From Drosophila persimilis (taxonomy: Eukaryota; Arthropoda; Insecta; Diptera; Drosophilidae): a stretch of DNA of 64,000 nucleotides. Of this stretch, positions 25,001 to 39,600 are shown piece by piece; within the stretch, counting starts at the first letter, position 1; each line of letters starts with the position of its first letter. Under the pieces are notes generated by a model. It saw nothing but the letters and a program-made list of their open reading frames with translations, was not told the DNA's origin and did not search any database. The stretch covers positions 1,116,001 to 1,180,000 of the forward strand of contig NW_020825288.1 in the NCBI RefSeq assembly GCF_003286085.1, written 5' to 3'. Position numbers and translations under genes: made by a program.

Positions 25001-28000
25001 CTCTCTCCCCCCTCCACCTCTATAAAGCCACCCCCCTTCTGCCCCTTCCTTGACTTGTCAGATTTTTCTGCACAGAAGTTATAAACAAGTGGGTTTTGCT
25101 GCCATTTTCATACCTTTTTCCACTCTCCACTATATCTTGGAGTACTCTTCTTTTTGTTGCTCGTTTGTCTATACTCTTTAAGGAGAGTATTACTACTAAT
25201 TGGAGTAGATCCTTGTAGCTCCGTTAACTAAGAAGCATTTCCTGCAATTTAAATATGTATATTGTTGATGTTATGGATAAATGTATGATAGCTCTATGAG
25301 AAAACGATCCAAAGTTTTAAAGTTAAATCTTTGCACCTTAATACAGTTTGCAGTTTGATGTAGATCGTTTGATCTAATCAGTTTGGAATACAGGTAGCTG
25401 CCACAAGAATGCTCTTCGGATGTTCGAAGGTTTCTAAACTGTAGTTCGCTTATGTATCTCCCTAGCGAACAAAATTTCTTCTAGGGTATCTATTACTTCG
25501 ACTTCCACAACTATCCCCCCGTCTCTGTTGTCATTTTTTCTGGGTTGTGCTTTTTTTTGTTGTCGTTTTGAATTTTATAACATGCCACACAGCGAGGGCG
25601 AGGGTTGCTCCGACACACAAAAGGAGGGGGGCAGGAGGACAGAAGGACAGGGGGATGGGGGTGCTGTGCTCTATATAGGTGATTTTTGAGTTCTGTTTTC
25701 CACATAGCAGCATCAGCCGACAACAACAAATTGCTCCCCAATGAGCGTTTGTCCTCACGAAAGTTATTTGCATGCCATTGTCCTCTCCTCCTCTCCTCTC
25801 TCCCCCTTTCCTTGTCCTTTCGTCTCCTGCTGTTTGCTGTTTTACTGTCTGTTGCCGTACAGTACATAATAATTGAATAATATACGTATTTGAAATTTGA
25901 CAAATCATCTGATTCTAATTTGACATGGTCTCCGGCAATCTCTGACAATCTCTGACAATATCTGACGTTCTGACAAGCGAGTGAATCAAGGTAATGGGAC
26001 GGACGGACGAACGGCTCTACATTGTCGACAAATGAATCTCCGAGTGGCGGAGTTTTATGCGCGGATTAATGCCATCCGACTTTACGATTCGCATCTCTCT
26101 GGTCCCCCTGCCTCCCCCTCTGGGGCAACTTTGTTGTGTTGTTGCCATAAAAAGAAATGAAAATGGGAAACCGCAGCCAAATTAGCTCAAAAACCGTGCA
26201 CTGCACGGCACAACCATTCCGGTTTACGAGCATGGCTATGGCTATGGCTATGGCTCCATATGCAGATCGCATGCAGATCCGTTGCCGTGGAAGTTATGCC
26301 CATTGGAAATGCTCTTTTAATTAGCTGCTGACAACCGCCCTGCTGCCCCCCCCCTGCACCCTGCATCATGCCGCATTCCGCATCTGAACTAGAATATGGG
26401 TTAGCCCCAACTTTGTAGCGTCAAAACATCCGTTTGCATCTAAATTTAGCCATCAGCCAACGTTGATGATGGGTCGGTCGCCCGTAGCCCTCCCACTAGA
26501 TGCCATGCAAAAGGGGGGATGGGATGCCAAGAGGGGACGACTAGGAGATACCTCTAGATTTACAGATACTCCATACACAAGCTAATATTTCGTTCAATCT
26601 TTGCTAATTTTGAGATATTTCTTCAGTTTTACATCTCCCCGAACACAAATAATACCCAAACACGCTGCCACTACTAGTTCGCAGTATTACACGGTATTTA
26701 CATTGCAATTTGCAATTTTCGATGTCTTTCTCCGTCGAACCAAAAACTAAACAGAGAATCGAATCGTGGCGCAGCAGAGGAGAACCTTTGGGGCACGCCC
26801 GTACGTGCTGCATTCTGTTTTGATTCGCTTGGCATCTTGTTTATGTGGGAATATACACTCGAACACTCGTACACTCGCGCACTCGTGTTTTCGAATGCTG
26901 GAATATCTGGAACAAGGAGTCCCCTCCCGGCCACCGCCATCAAGGCAGGTGGCAAGGCATCATCTTTTCCGACTTGTGGCAGGCAGGGGGCGGAAGGCAG
27001 GGGAACATTGATAAACACTTTTTATATTGTACGAAGTCGAAACGAAAACATTTTTATGGGCTCGCGGTCTCCTCCTCTGTTTGCCTTGAGGATGGCACTG
27101 TAGGGGTTGTATAATTTTATGACAAATTAATACAATGGGCCCCCGAAAGAACGTATGGCGAATGGGAGGCAGAAGTACAAGGATGGGATGGGATGGACTG
27201 GGTCTCAATTTATGCGGTTATTTATCATTTGTGGCTAATATCGAACGAAACATATTATTATTATTATTTTATTTTGCACATTGCGCCTCGTAAATGTGTG
27301 GAAAATGTTTACGCCGAGCAAAAATGATTCATATTCTTGCGCAATTACCGAATGTTGATGTTAATGTGGATGTTGTTTCGCTGGCATAAAAATCTAATAT
27401 CAAATGGCGAATGAATGAAAAACTGAAACCGAAATCGAGTCAAAGGTTAACAGCATTAAATGGGCCGCAGTCGTAAATAAATAAATGATTTAGTGCCCCA
27501 TAATTCATGGCCATCCGTGCACTATAAAAAGTGGAGCTAAAATATAGCACTATAGTGGGAGAGCAGATGTATGGAAATTATAAGATATCTCCCATGGAGG
27601 GGGAAACCCCTAGCTCTTTGGGTAATGAGAAGATGCTTCAAGACTTCTGTTCCCATTCCGTATATCGTAAGGGGAAATGCTGTTGGCCTGGCCCCAACAG
27701 TCGCTGTTAGCTGCTAACATACTCTCTGTTACACGCACTCTCTCTCTTTCTCTCTGATGTGTCTCTGTTGTGTGATGTGGCTGCTCTTTGGGCCATGTAT
27801 TTCGCAGGGCCTTCAGTCGCCAGGCGGCCGTCGGGGCCGCAGCATTCAAGGAGGAGGAACCACAGTGGATGCAAGTGCGTGCTTTGATGGGGATCGATTG
27901 TGGAGTGGACTGGAGCTCCATGGAGTGGGGTACATCCCATCCCACACAATGAGAGCCACTCATTTGTCGCTACATCTACGAGTATGGCTAAAGTTTGGCT

Positions 28001-31000
28001 ATTAAACGGATGCCAATTGCCGTTGCCATCGCCGTTGCCGTGATTCATATGCTGTCCGGATCGGAGCGGAGCGTACAACTTTTTATGACAAACGGAAGAC
28101 ACTTGAGCGAAAGTTTTCCCTGTACTTTCGGAGCCATAAAACTGGAGGAGGACATGAACCTGTCCCGAGCTGTCCCCATCCGTCCCCAGCTGTCCCGAGT
28201 GGCCCCGTTAATGGCGAAGCCTTTGAACTATTGATGAGCCATTTGATACAATTAGCTCGAGATCTGTGTCTGTTTCTCTATTCTCTGTAGACTCCATGTA
28301 TATCTCAAGTGCTCTGGTGCCATGCCACTTCCTGGGCATTATTCATGTTCATTTCATTTCGTAATACTTGAAAAATGGCCACATTTCGCGCACCTTTGGT
28401 CCCCGTTTTTCAGTTCCCGTAATGAGTTTTGCTCCTTTTTTTTTGTTTGTTTGTTGGATGCTGCCCCATGCCGCGGCGCGCACGTCGCGGGTTGAATGAA
28501 GAAGAGGATGCGGTACTCTGGGGCAGCCATCGACTTGACAGCCGGCCGAATGATTGAACGCGTGTCCATCAAAAAGTGCGTCTAATTGCTTTTTCCCCCT
28601 CCCCTGCGCTCCAACAAACGCAAAAAAAGAGTGGAAAAAACGGGGTAAATTTTCTAGGTACAAGGTAATTTTTTGTCTGTCCTATTTTCAACATTTTTGT
28701 ACTTTTCAACGGGTTCGGTTCCTAATTTGATTTTGCTGGGAGACACACTCGGGACACGGGGGGCTCTCTTTAAAGGGTTCAGGTGGATGAAAATGGTTGG
28801 CTTGGATCCATGAATTAAAAATAGCTTCTGTTCTGAGATGTGTTTATATTTGAGCCTAAAAGTATGCTTCACCTTCTGTACAGGATGTAGAAGGATTTAC
28901 TAGAGTGGGAGGACTTGAGCAAAATGTTCTCAAAAGTTTGTATGGGATGTAAAGAAAACTAAAGAAAATATACGGCTAAATGTTTGTTTTGTTTTCCTTT
29001 AAAGCCAATGGAGTAATGGTGTGTTGTTGGTAATAAAGCGGAGAGAATGGCCTAAACCATCAACAGCTGCGTTTCATAGGCTCCTGCTCTTTGCTCCTGC
29101 TGCTGGTCCATTTCCCGTAGGTCTTTTAGCCTCTTGCCCCTTACCCATGCCCCTGCCTCGTGCTAATGTTATGTAAGTAATTTACCTCAACTACAATCTC
29201 CCTCTCGTGCGTGTGTGCGTGAGAGTGAGCTTAATTTACTGCCTCTTCCCCTACGTCTAAACACATTTACGTGTTATTCAATTTTGCAAACTAAACGTAA
29301 AAATATCATGTTTCTGGCCTCCCTCCACGCTCCTCCCTTTTCCAGCGTTTTCCCCAACCGAAGACAGGAAAAACAACAACAGGAAATATGCCTGGCGGTA
29401 GCAGGGAGGGGGGTGGCGTATGGCAAGGGCAGACATGGCTCGTTATGGGGCAAGAAGCACTTTCCCTTCATGTGCGAGTGTGCAAAAGTAAATATCAGGT
29501 TAATGGATTTGACGCCGCAGCACGAAGCAGGCAGCAGTTTCACTTTCACGTTCCTTGGCTTTTCCTTTGCCTTTTCCTTTCAGCTGCAGCATTTTCCACT
29601 CAATAAACTCCCGCTTTGAGGCTGCGGCAACATTTTCCCGCCGATAAGCAATTTTCCCGTAGGCACAGCCTCAGTCTCAGCCTCCTGCTTCATTTGCTTC
29701 CTCGAACACCTTCCTGGCCATTGTCTCAAAATCGGAGAAAATTGCTTAATGTGCCACAAGAAATTGTTCTTGCCACGAGCAGATGGAGAGCCTCAGAGGC
29801 AGAGATGGGGAGCAGGAGCAGAAGCAGAAGCAGGAGCAGGAGGTGTCCTCCTCCAGGAATGAAACATGAGCTTCATTCCATTGACAAATGGCTGGCATTT
29901 TGTGTGCAATTATTCACATAAAATTTGCAATTGATTTCTGCTGTCGCTTATCGGTGGCATCCACATGTTCATTTTCATTTTCATTTTGCATTTTGCAATT
30001 CCCAATCCGATTCCTGGGGCATCGTAAACTCCGCTTATGTCTGGTCAGGGGTTACGGATACGGATACGATACAATGTGTGGAAGGAATCCAATCCAATCC
30101 TTCCATATGCAAAGTGGGAAGCCAGGGGCAGGGGCAGGGGGTAGTACAAGGTACAAATCACACCAGATCTCGTTTCGTTTCCACTCCCTTCACTCCTTTT
30201 TGCCTGCTGCTGCGGAGGAGTCGGAGTCCGCCAAGTCGCTAAGTCGTTTTAATGGCCAATAAAAGCAAAATGTTGTCACTTTTTTCGAATTTGTATAAAT
30301 TTTCATTGCCCCGGATAAGCCGTTCTCAGCATCGCATCCAGTCTCCCATCTGATGCTGAAATACTACGTGCAATATTCATGCCACGAGATGGGGCAGGGG
30401 GCATGGGGATGTGTGGGTGGGGGTGGAAGGGTTGCTGTTTCTTGTTGTTTACGATGTAAAAACTCTTTATTTTTTTTGCAACTTATCGCGTGCAACAACA
30501 AGGAGAGCCTTCACCGAGAAAGGGGGGGATATGGGGGCCTCTACGACTTTATGCTTTGCCTTAGTCTCTTCGAGTCTCTGATTTAGTTTTGGCGGGCGAA
30601 TCAATTTGTTTGCCTGCGAATAAATAAATAAAACTCGAGCAAGGGGCTGGCACAGGGCGCAGGGCCCCAGGCACACAAATCGCCATCAAATCGCCAATTG
30701 GATCGGTTTTAAGCACTTTTTACGACTCGCGCTCGTGGCCAGATTTGTTCGCATTATGTCGCCCTCTGATTATAATTTATTATTATCTATTTGCAGTGCG
30801 CTCCCACATACGAGGACAAATCCTCTCTCTGCTCCCCACTATCCGCTCTGACACTTTTTTCAATTGCCCCGAAAATCGACCGCTAAGCGGCGGTCGCGGC
30901 TTCTACTGCGCCTCCGCCCCTGCTCCCTACCGTTGCATACTTTTGGGCGGAATAATCGAATATCGAATCAGGAGATTGGATATTTATTTATTTTCCCCAA
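25001..31000. other. Gene-free region, part 3
   Basis: No supportable gene. The stretch 25100-25480 is AT-rich and unlike its surroundings. GGCTAT hexamers are at 26231-26252, CATTTT hexamers at 29970-29992 and AGCAGA-type repeats at 29815-29838. GCCATAAA occurs at 26144-26151 and 28133-28140. A TATAAAAAG at about 27523 has no initiator at the right distance. Confidence 0.55.
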
Positions 31001-33590
31001 AAACGTACCCTATATCATCGTAAACATAAATTCCATTCTTTGGCAATCTCATTTCACCTTCGGCTAATGAAAGCTTGGCATCTCTTTTTACAATCTAATC
31101 AAAAACCATATAAGAAAACTGCTTAGACTGAAGGATACCCTTTGCGGGGTAGCATGATTCACGGAATATATTCAATGATTTTGGATACAACAGTCTTTCA
31201 TCAGGTGTACTCTTTCGCTTACACGCTCTCCTTTCCCTTTCCTGTTACATACATCCCCAAGAGTGCTACACACCCTCAGGCGGCAACAGGGTATAAAAAA
31301 AGAAGCAGGCTCCCCGAGCAAATTGTGGTTTATGCCGCAGTCTCTGCATAATTTTCCTATTATTTCACCTTGGGCTTGCCAAAAAATAAACGAGCGTACA
31401 GCAAATTTATTGAAGTCATAAACTGTTGTATAACCTCCACGTTTGAGGTTTAAGACCTTTGTTCTTGCATGCCATGCCATGCCCCCTCTTACATGTGTTT
31501 CCATGCCCCCTCCCGCCCCCTGTTTCTGGTGTAATGCATCCCATTTTATGGGTATTTAATAGATGGCCCCGGGAAAATGAGTTTTGATTTTCGGGGGCTT
31601 CCTCAATCAAATGAGGGATGTGCTCTAATGATGATGATGCATTTGGCTAAAACGAAAGCGAAATTAAGCCAAATTAAATGAGCAATTTTTTGCACGCCTT
31701 CGTTCTGTCCGTCCGTCTGTCTGTTGGCCCCGTTCCAAAATGATATGCAAAAGTGTTTTTAATTCGCGGCAACTGCAGAGATCTCTGACTGCAATTTATG
31801 AAACTGAAGTGTCCTCAGCCTCCACGGCGGCTGCAGTTCCTGGTCCTCTGCTTAGTGGGACTCAGGTTCGGGCCACCCTGCAAGCAGATCTGTTAATTGA
31901 TTGCATGGACGGATGGACGGATTGGTGGGTGGATGGATGGATAGATGGACGGACGGATGGACCGCCCTATCGAATGGCAGCGTCCATATGGAGTGCGTTT
32001 CTTTATCAATTAATGCGCTGCATTTTATTGTTAAGCACATTAACGCAGTCACGCATTGTGGATACCCTGTTCTCCCCCCTGCTCCAGCTCCTGCTCCAGC
32101 TCCTGCCCCACCGCTGCGCCCCCGCTGGGATAATGGTGCGCCTGGTCGGATGGCATGTAAATTTTAATCCAATTGCGTGCTGGCCATCCCTCCTCTCCCC
32201 CCGTCCTCCTCTCTCTGGCAATATGTGCAGTATTTATTTTTGCTAGCCGCTTTTCCGGCCGAATGCATTTGATTGTGTTTTCCCGTGCACTCCACTGCTC
32301 TCCTGGCCCCTGTATGGGATGCCCTGTTCATTCTGTTGGCCAGCCAGAAATTTCGGCTGATTTTCCAAAGGTAAAACAACAGCCAACATTGCGAGTATTT
32401 GGTTCGATTTCTGGGATTGTAAACTGCAAAACACCAGCCAGGATTGGCCTTGTTCGGGAGTTTTTGAAGAGCGGGACTTGTGGAGTCCTGGCAGACTGCA
32501 CAAATAATTTGATTATTACTCGTATTTGATGGCCAAAACATCCTGTGAATATCCCTTAATTTAATAGAGGAACAAAATTAGTTTTTCAATCAAATCAACT
32601 CCCCACAAAAGCCACCCCATGGATGCAACGTCAGTGGTTCCATTATTCACTTGGAGACATCTTCTTGCCCCTCGATTCTCTTCCACAACAAGAAGTCACG
32701 CGCATGACAACTCATCTTGGTAGAAAGGAAACCTTTCTTCTCTTCTTTTCTCTCTTTTCTCATTAATAATTCCGCTTAAATGCTTTCTAATAATTTCCGC
32801 ATAATTCATAACGCTGAACGATGGCACGATGGAACGATGGTTGAACGTTGAACGTTTTATGCGTCACTTGCCGCACGATAAGCGTCCTTTGTCGCACTTC
32901 CTGTCCTTGTTTGCGCCACACAAACGCCAGGGCCACAGATACACCCCCACCCACGCACACACACATGTGTGCGGTGTGCACACACACACAGACACCTCGG
33001 ATAACCTCTACTACCTCTATCGGTACACAGTATACGTACACGGACACGGTATACCTATATTCATAGCCGATTGATAACCTTAATAAAATGCTTCACATTA
33101 TGCCAATCGATTGCACACCATGAATGTGTTTATCCTTTGCCAGCGACTACCCTACCCTCCCCACGGGTACCCCCTCCTCGGCGGTGGCTGCAGAGGATGT
33201 GGGGGGCGTGGCACACATCAAGACCGGCTGTTGCCAACAAAGGAGCAAAGGACCATGAGACGATGAGACGATGCTGATGAGGCGTTGGAGTCGTCTACCT
33301 CTACCTTGTTGGCCTATGGAGGCGGCTCTGGCTCCTTCCACAACTCCTTCTCCTGCTGCCACGCTCATTTACTGCTGCTGGGGGAAGGGGCTGTTGGGGG
33401 AAAGTGGATGGGATGATGGGGCAACGGCAATTGTGCAAAAAGTGCCAATAAAGCACATTCTTTGTTCGGCTCGCAAAGTGCTCAACAAAGCGGGGAGGAT
33501 ATAGGGGCAGGCAGGCAGGCAGGACAGGGCCAGGGGCAGAAGGATAACGTGTTACGCAAGCTTAGTCTCCCTCCCTGTCCCTGTCAGAGG

Positions 33591-33624
<34 letters not shown>

Positions 33625-36600
33625 CTGAGTGTGCAAGGATAATAATAATAACCTATGAATAGGTAACAACTGAGCGAGAGATTTGCAGGTGCAGCAACGA
33701 ATAGTTGATACCTTACAGAAAAATATGGAAATTGGGAGGGAAAAAGGAGGATAGGGATACAGATAGAAGCTACAGGAAGTGGAGGCCTCTTTTATTATAT
33801 CCCAAAGTGGGTATGGCCGTTACTCCACTCAATATTTATATTGTCTTTGGTATTACATTCTCTTCTAGAGAACCATACATTACCATCTTTCATTACAGGG
33901 TATGCCCAGTTGGAGGCTGCTCTCCACGGTGTGGTGTGCTGATTCGCCCTGTCCTGTGCCTGCCCCCATCTTTGATTGCACTGTAGGTGGCTCGGCTCGA
34001 CTACACATGGACCTTGCCACGTTGCCTGCTTTTGATTGTTTAGCTGTTCTGCGTCTGTGTATCCATCAGATACCCAATTGTTTGCCCAGCCCTCCCACCT
34101 AGCATCCAGGACCTGGACCTGGAGCTGTATCCGAGGTGCAGCTCCCAGAGACGCGCTCGTCAGACACAGACACACCTCATTGATTTTATTGTGCTTTTTT
34201 CGCCTGCCCTGCCCCGGCATTGAAAATGCTCATAAAAATGCCCACACAATGGAAACGATGATGCGGCTGTTAGAAATGGAAGGTGGAAAGGGGTCTTATA
34301 TGGCAAACCCCCACCCTGACCTGTGGTTTAGCTCTTAGAGCGGACAATGGACAATGGCCAGTGCTCCTGCTGTTCCCATTCCAATTCCCTTTCCAGTGGA
34401 GTCAACCTGATGTCTATTTTAGTCGCCCATCAGCAGCTGTGAAGATGCTTTTGGCTCCTTGCCTTGTGCCCCCATCCCACTCCACAGATACAGATACAGA
34501 TACAGAGATGGGCCCTTTTTTCGGGGGATAGACTGTCAGAATGGGAGCCGGTTCGTCGCGGTTCTTCGGCTGCTGTCCGTCTAATGAGCTCGTGCTGGGC
34601 AAATGACTTTTTTGAAACTCATACGGATGGGAAAACGAAGGGAAATGCTGCCTGAAAATGAGAAATGCATTTTCGAAATGCCAACCAAAAAAGAAGTCAG
34701 GGAAAAGTATCGCAATTGCAAATTGCAATTTTCCCTGCCCAAATGAGTTTTGAAGTCTAGACTTCACTCTTCACTCCACTTTCCACTCGGAGACTCTGCG
34801 GCTCTCTCTCTCTCTCTTTTGGACTCTTTTGGCTACAATGTTGCCGTGTCTTGTTGCATCCTGCAGCACCCTCCTGCGCCTCCTCCTCTGGTGTTAATTT
34901 GTTAGCACGTTGCACTCGAGGCAGACAGTGATTAATTACTAGAAACACACACAAAGCCAAGAGAGTGCCAGAAATAGTCCAGAAGAGTGCCAGTCCCAAC
35001 TCTAAAGTTAATTAGTTGCCAGGGAAAATCGGAGTAGCCCCAGAAATAGCCACAACTCCAATGCGAATCCCCCCGTATTTGCAGATGAGTGATTTATTTT
35101 GGCTTGGGAATCTCTCTCTGAACCTCTCTCTCACCTGGCCGAAAGAGCACGATTCGAATAAATTTTAAATTCTGTCCCGACCGCAATTTCCGCATTAAAT
35201 CATTTCCAGGCCATTTCACAGCCGCCGGCGGCGGGTGCCCCAGAGCCACCTTCACCGCAATGCATCCACAGCCACATCCATACATCCACACATCCACACC
35301 CAAACACTCGTTCACTCATCCACCCACTCATCCATTCATCCATTCCATTCACTGGCGGCGCATTCATTCGTTCAGTTTCGTTTCGTTTCGATCCGCAGGT
35401 GAAAAGCAGCCGCCTGGAATGCCCTGCGCCCTGCGTCATGAGTTTTGGGCTTTTGGAATATGCAAAAATTACACAGTCGAGTGCATCAGGTGGCAGGAGG
35501 CTCTGCTCTGTGGCATGGTGCCCCTTCTCTTGCCCCGCCCCCCCTTGGCCACTTCAAATATATCACGCGTGAAGCGCGTCCTGTCCTGTCTGCCGTTTGA
35601 TTGACAAACGTCCATTCCTGGCCCCCACACAGTCACATGGCACCCAGGCACATGGGGAAGGGGCTTAAGGCCTGAAGCACACTGAGGTGCACTCGTTTCG
35701 CGTTTAGAAAAGATAAATTTAAGTAATTGTCAATATTTCAAGCGGCGTAATTGCTCTGGACCCGGTCCACTCCGCACTCGATGCCGAGCGGAGATGCAAC
35801 GCGAAAAAAGGGGCAGCATAAAATAAATCCCATTGCAGAAGTACACTCAAACAACCCGCACACACTCCCATCCTCTCCAGCTGCGGCTTTATGCAGTTCT
35901 ATGCCATTTCACACTTGACGTTTTACCAATTTCAGAAGAGTTCTTTTTATTGTGGCAGGCACAGGCACAGGCACACTGCACCCTGGAGTTATGGCAGTCG
36001 CGAGAGTGTGTTGGACGAGGCGCTTCCAATGAACAGTTAACCAGAGTATAATCATTGAAGCTACTTCAAAGACAAGATAATTGTCATACTCATATCAATC
36101 TCTGGCTTTAAAAATGAACACAACTTCAATTTCTATAACTGGAATTTAATTATAGGTTTCGCATCAATCGGAATCCAACTTAAACCCCATTCGATTGGGT
36201 GAATGCCCCTTTTAGTCGTATATTTCTCTCATGGAGCTTGCTGATATTAATTTGTTCCACCATCAAAGAGTAAAGTAAAGATTTTCCATAAAAAGCTACC
36301 AATAGGTTGTTCTTTAAGTGTCTACAAATGTTGAGCTTCTTTTGTGGCCTTATCTTTTGCCACATTGTAATTGTGTTTCCTTGCTTGATCCCCCGCCAAA
36401 AACAGGAAATTTCCACTTTAGTCCTAGCTCCATTTGTTGCTCTTCGACATCAGTATGCATCTTAAGCTCCTACTTTCGCTTTGGGTATCTCCTATTCCAT
36501 CACTTTCATCGTCATTATCATCTCCCAGTTGGTTCAATTTTTTGTTGTTGACACTTTTTGTTGCAATTGCCGCTGGTTTTCCTTTTCGCCATATTTTTTG

Positions 36601-39600
36601 TGTTTTTTAGCTGCAGTGCAGCGGCGGCAGCGGCGGACAATTTTGTTGCGTGTTAACAACTGCAACAATTTAGGTTTAATTGATGCGAGAGGAGCAGCAA
36701 CAGCAGCGAGAGGCAGGCTGAAGTGTCGGCCTCGGACACTCGCACTCTGCCACGAAAACTCTCGTCATTTGCTGCCGCTGCCCCACAGCACACACCACGG
36801 ACATGCCACTGCCACTGCACGGCTTTTGTGCAACTTTTCCGGACGTTCCGGATGCGTTCGGTGAGGCTTTCTTTTTGCCCGCTTCCGCCACTGACGAGAG
36901 TTGTTAGATAAAAGCTATTTACATGTTGTTATTTATGATTTTGCAGCTAAAATTCTCGCTCGGTGAATTATTTGCACTCCCTGCCTGTCCCCTGTGCCCG
37001 TGTCCTGTCCCCGGTGTGGGTTTATTTATATTTATACGCTGCTTGAATGCTCTTTTCCCACATGTTAACACCTCAGACGGTCCTAGCTCCAAAACGTATG
37101 CCAGGAGCAACAGCTGGACTGACCAGCGGAAAACACTAAACAGAAAAACTAAAAAGCCCTCCGGTAATATTGAACACTAATCCGTGTATGAGGATGTAAT
37201 GGAATAATAGCCCCCTTTATAGCTCCACTCTCTCCATCTCCGACTTGACTTTTACTCCCCTTGAATCTTTATTACTTTCCGCTGACTCATGAGGATTCCA
37301 GGAGTCGACATCGAAAGCGAAACTCATGCAAAGGTTGACTTGATTTATGGCCAGAGAGCGATGCGATGCCTTGCCCTTGCCCTTGCCTTGGTCCTGTGCT
37401 CTCCACATGTGCTTGACTTTGCCCACACTCCCAGATCCTTTCGTTTTTTATGAGATTTCACCAGAGAACGAACCCACGGGGCGTATGATGAATATGTAAT
37501 GGCACTGTTATCCACTGCGTTGAAACTTTGATTTACTAACTGCGAAAAATAAATATTAAATTTTCAATTACAGAGAAGACGAAGAGCACAGCACCCGCAT
37601 TCCACATGCCACATGCCCCAGCCGCATGCCCCATGCCGATGCCAGACTGCAGCACAACTTTGACTTTTTCCATGCAATTACCTTCGCTCAGAGCCCCAGG
37701 ACTAGACAGGCGAATGTCCTTCTACTTCGACAGGAGCTGGCCCAGGTTCGACTTCGGTTGCAGCTTCTCTCGCTCTCTCTCCAGCCGACCGTTAAAGGAA
37801 ATTGTCTGTAAAAATGTGGCCGTATTTCTTTTTGCAAGGTACTTAAAATTAAATTATTGGACACATTAACGTCTTGACTTTGCTACAGACTAGGAGGTCC
37901 AACAGCAGCAGGACGATGAACAGGCCAGGACGACTAGCACGCAAGTAAATGCCACGTAATGACGTCATTAAAGCAAGTGAAATGTGCTTTTATTATTGCG
38001 GGCACCCAGACAGGACGAAATCATGGCAGTCACAGGAACACTTTCCAATGCGCTCCACATCCCCCCCGCACCGTGATGCCCCCTATGGTGGGGCAGAGTG
38101 CACAGATCCAGTGCACACGCTCATTAATCTTAATAAAGTTAACAGGGCGACAAGTTTATTAAAAGCGATCCAGATCCACATCGAATGATGGCGCCATCGG
38201 GCCCAAAGGTGTCCCAGACAGAGGCCTGGCGCCTCGCCTCGCCTCGTCGCGCCTCGCTGCCAGTCAATGCTGCCTCGTCACGATGATTCCTTGGCAACAG
38301 GACGGGACAACATATGCTCATTAGCATAAGCCAAGGATATGATTACGAAGAATTTCATTAGCCTCTCCCCACTCGAGTGGGTACTCCGCCTCCCACCTAT
38401 CGCTTTCCCTGTGTGACACTGCAAATCGAATCAATCGAAAAGAAAAGCGCCAGAGCCAGAGGCAAGGCATTCCGATTCCGATTGCCATACAAATTATACA
38501 TCCATTGACAGGAATCGAACGAAGACGAGGCGAGGCGCAAATGGAATTAAATGCTAAATGCAATCTCTTATTGGATTACACGATCCGCGCTACGTGTCGC
38601 ACAATGTGCGAATTATTTGGCTAATTTACCGAATTAGCGCGACATTTTTGTAGAAAGCGACAGGCGACAGACGATTGGCAAGAAAGGAATTCCAATATGC
38701 AAAGAACAGCGTTCCGTTCCTCTTAAATCATGTGGCACTTAAAGCCTGCCGCCCGCAGCAGCAGCAACAACAGCAGCGGGAAAATGGAAACTTTTTCATA
38801 CATCCCTGTTTGGGACACCCACAGATACAGCTACAGATACTGCTCCTCCGCCCTGCCACACTGCCTCACACTCGGTTCTGCGGATGGCTTCTGAAACTAA
38901 GCAAAATGTCTGCAACTGTTTATTGTTGATAAATTGCTGCTGAGGAATTAGTGCGACTGCGACGATGATGGAAGACCAAGGCCCATCCTGAGCCTCGTCC
39001 TGCTCCGGACAGCAGCTCCACACACACCTCAGACCCCACTCCAGCTGCTGCTACTGAACGGGGTAGCAGTTTTTAGAAAATGCAAATTTCCCCAGCTCTG
39101 GAAAGGAGCAAAGAAGGATGCAGGATGCTGGCCACTGCCCACTGGCCACGGCCACTAGATCGAGTGGAGTGGAGTGGAGTCGAGTGGAGGCCCGCAAATC
39201 TTTATGCCTGCTGGACTGCAGAGTGACACATGTCGGCAGCATAGAATCCGGAGAATCAGAGCGCTTTACTTTTTCTGAGCGATGGCCAGCCGCAGAGATA
39301 CTCCCCGGACGGACACTCCAGGACTCTCCCACTCCACTGCTGATCTCATAATAAAGTTAGACGGAGCAGAGCCCGGGGTAAAGTTTTGGGTTTGTTTTGG
39401 CATTTATTTAGTTTTAGTTTAGTTTACAGTTTTCAGTTTTCCAGAGAGCGGAGAGTGGCGAGTGGAGTGCGGAATGATATGCAAATTTGAGTAACTGCAA
39501 ATGCAATTGAGGTGCCTGCATAATAATCGAGTTTGCCCATGGGCCAGGACCAGGCCGGACCAGGCCGGACCGCTCCTCTTAAAGTCCCTGGCTTTAAGCC

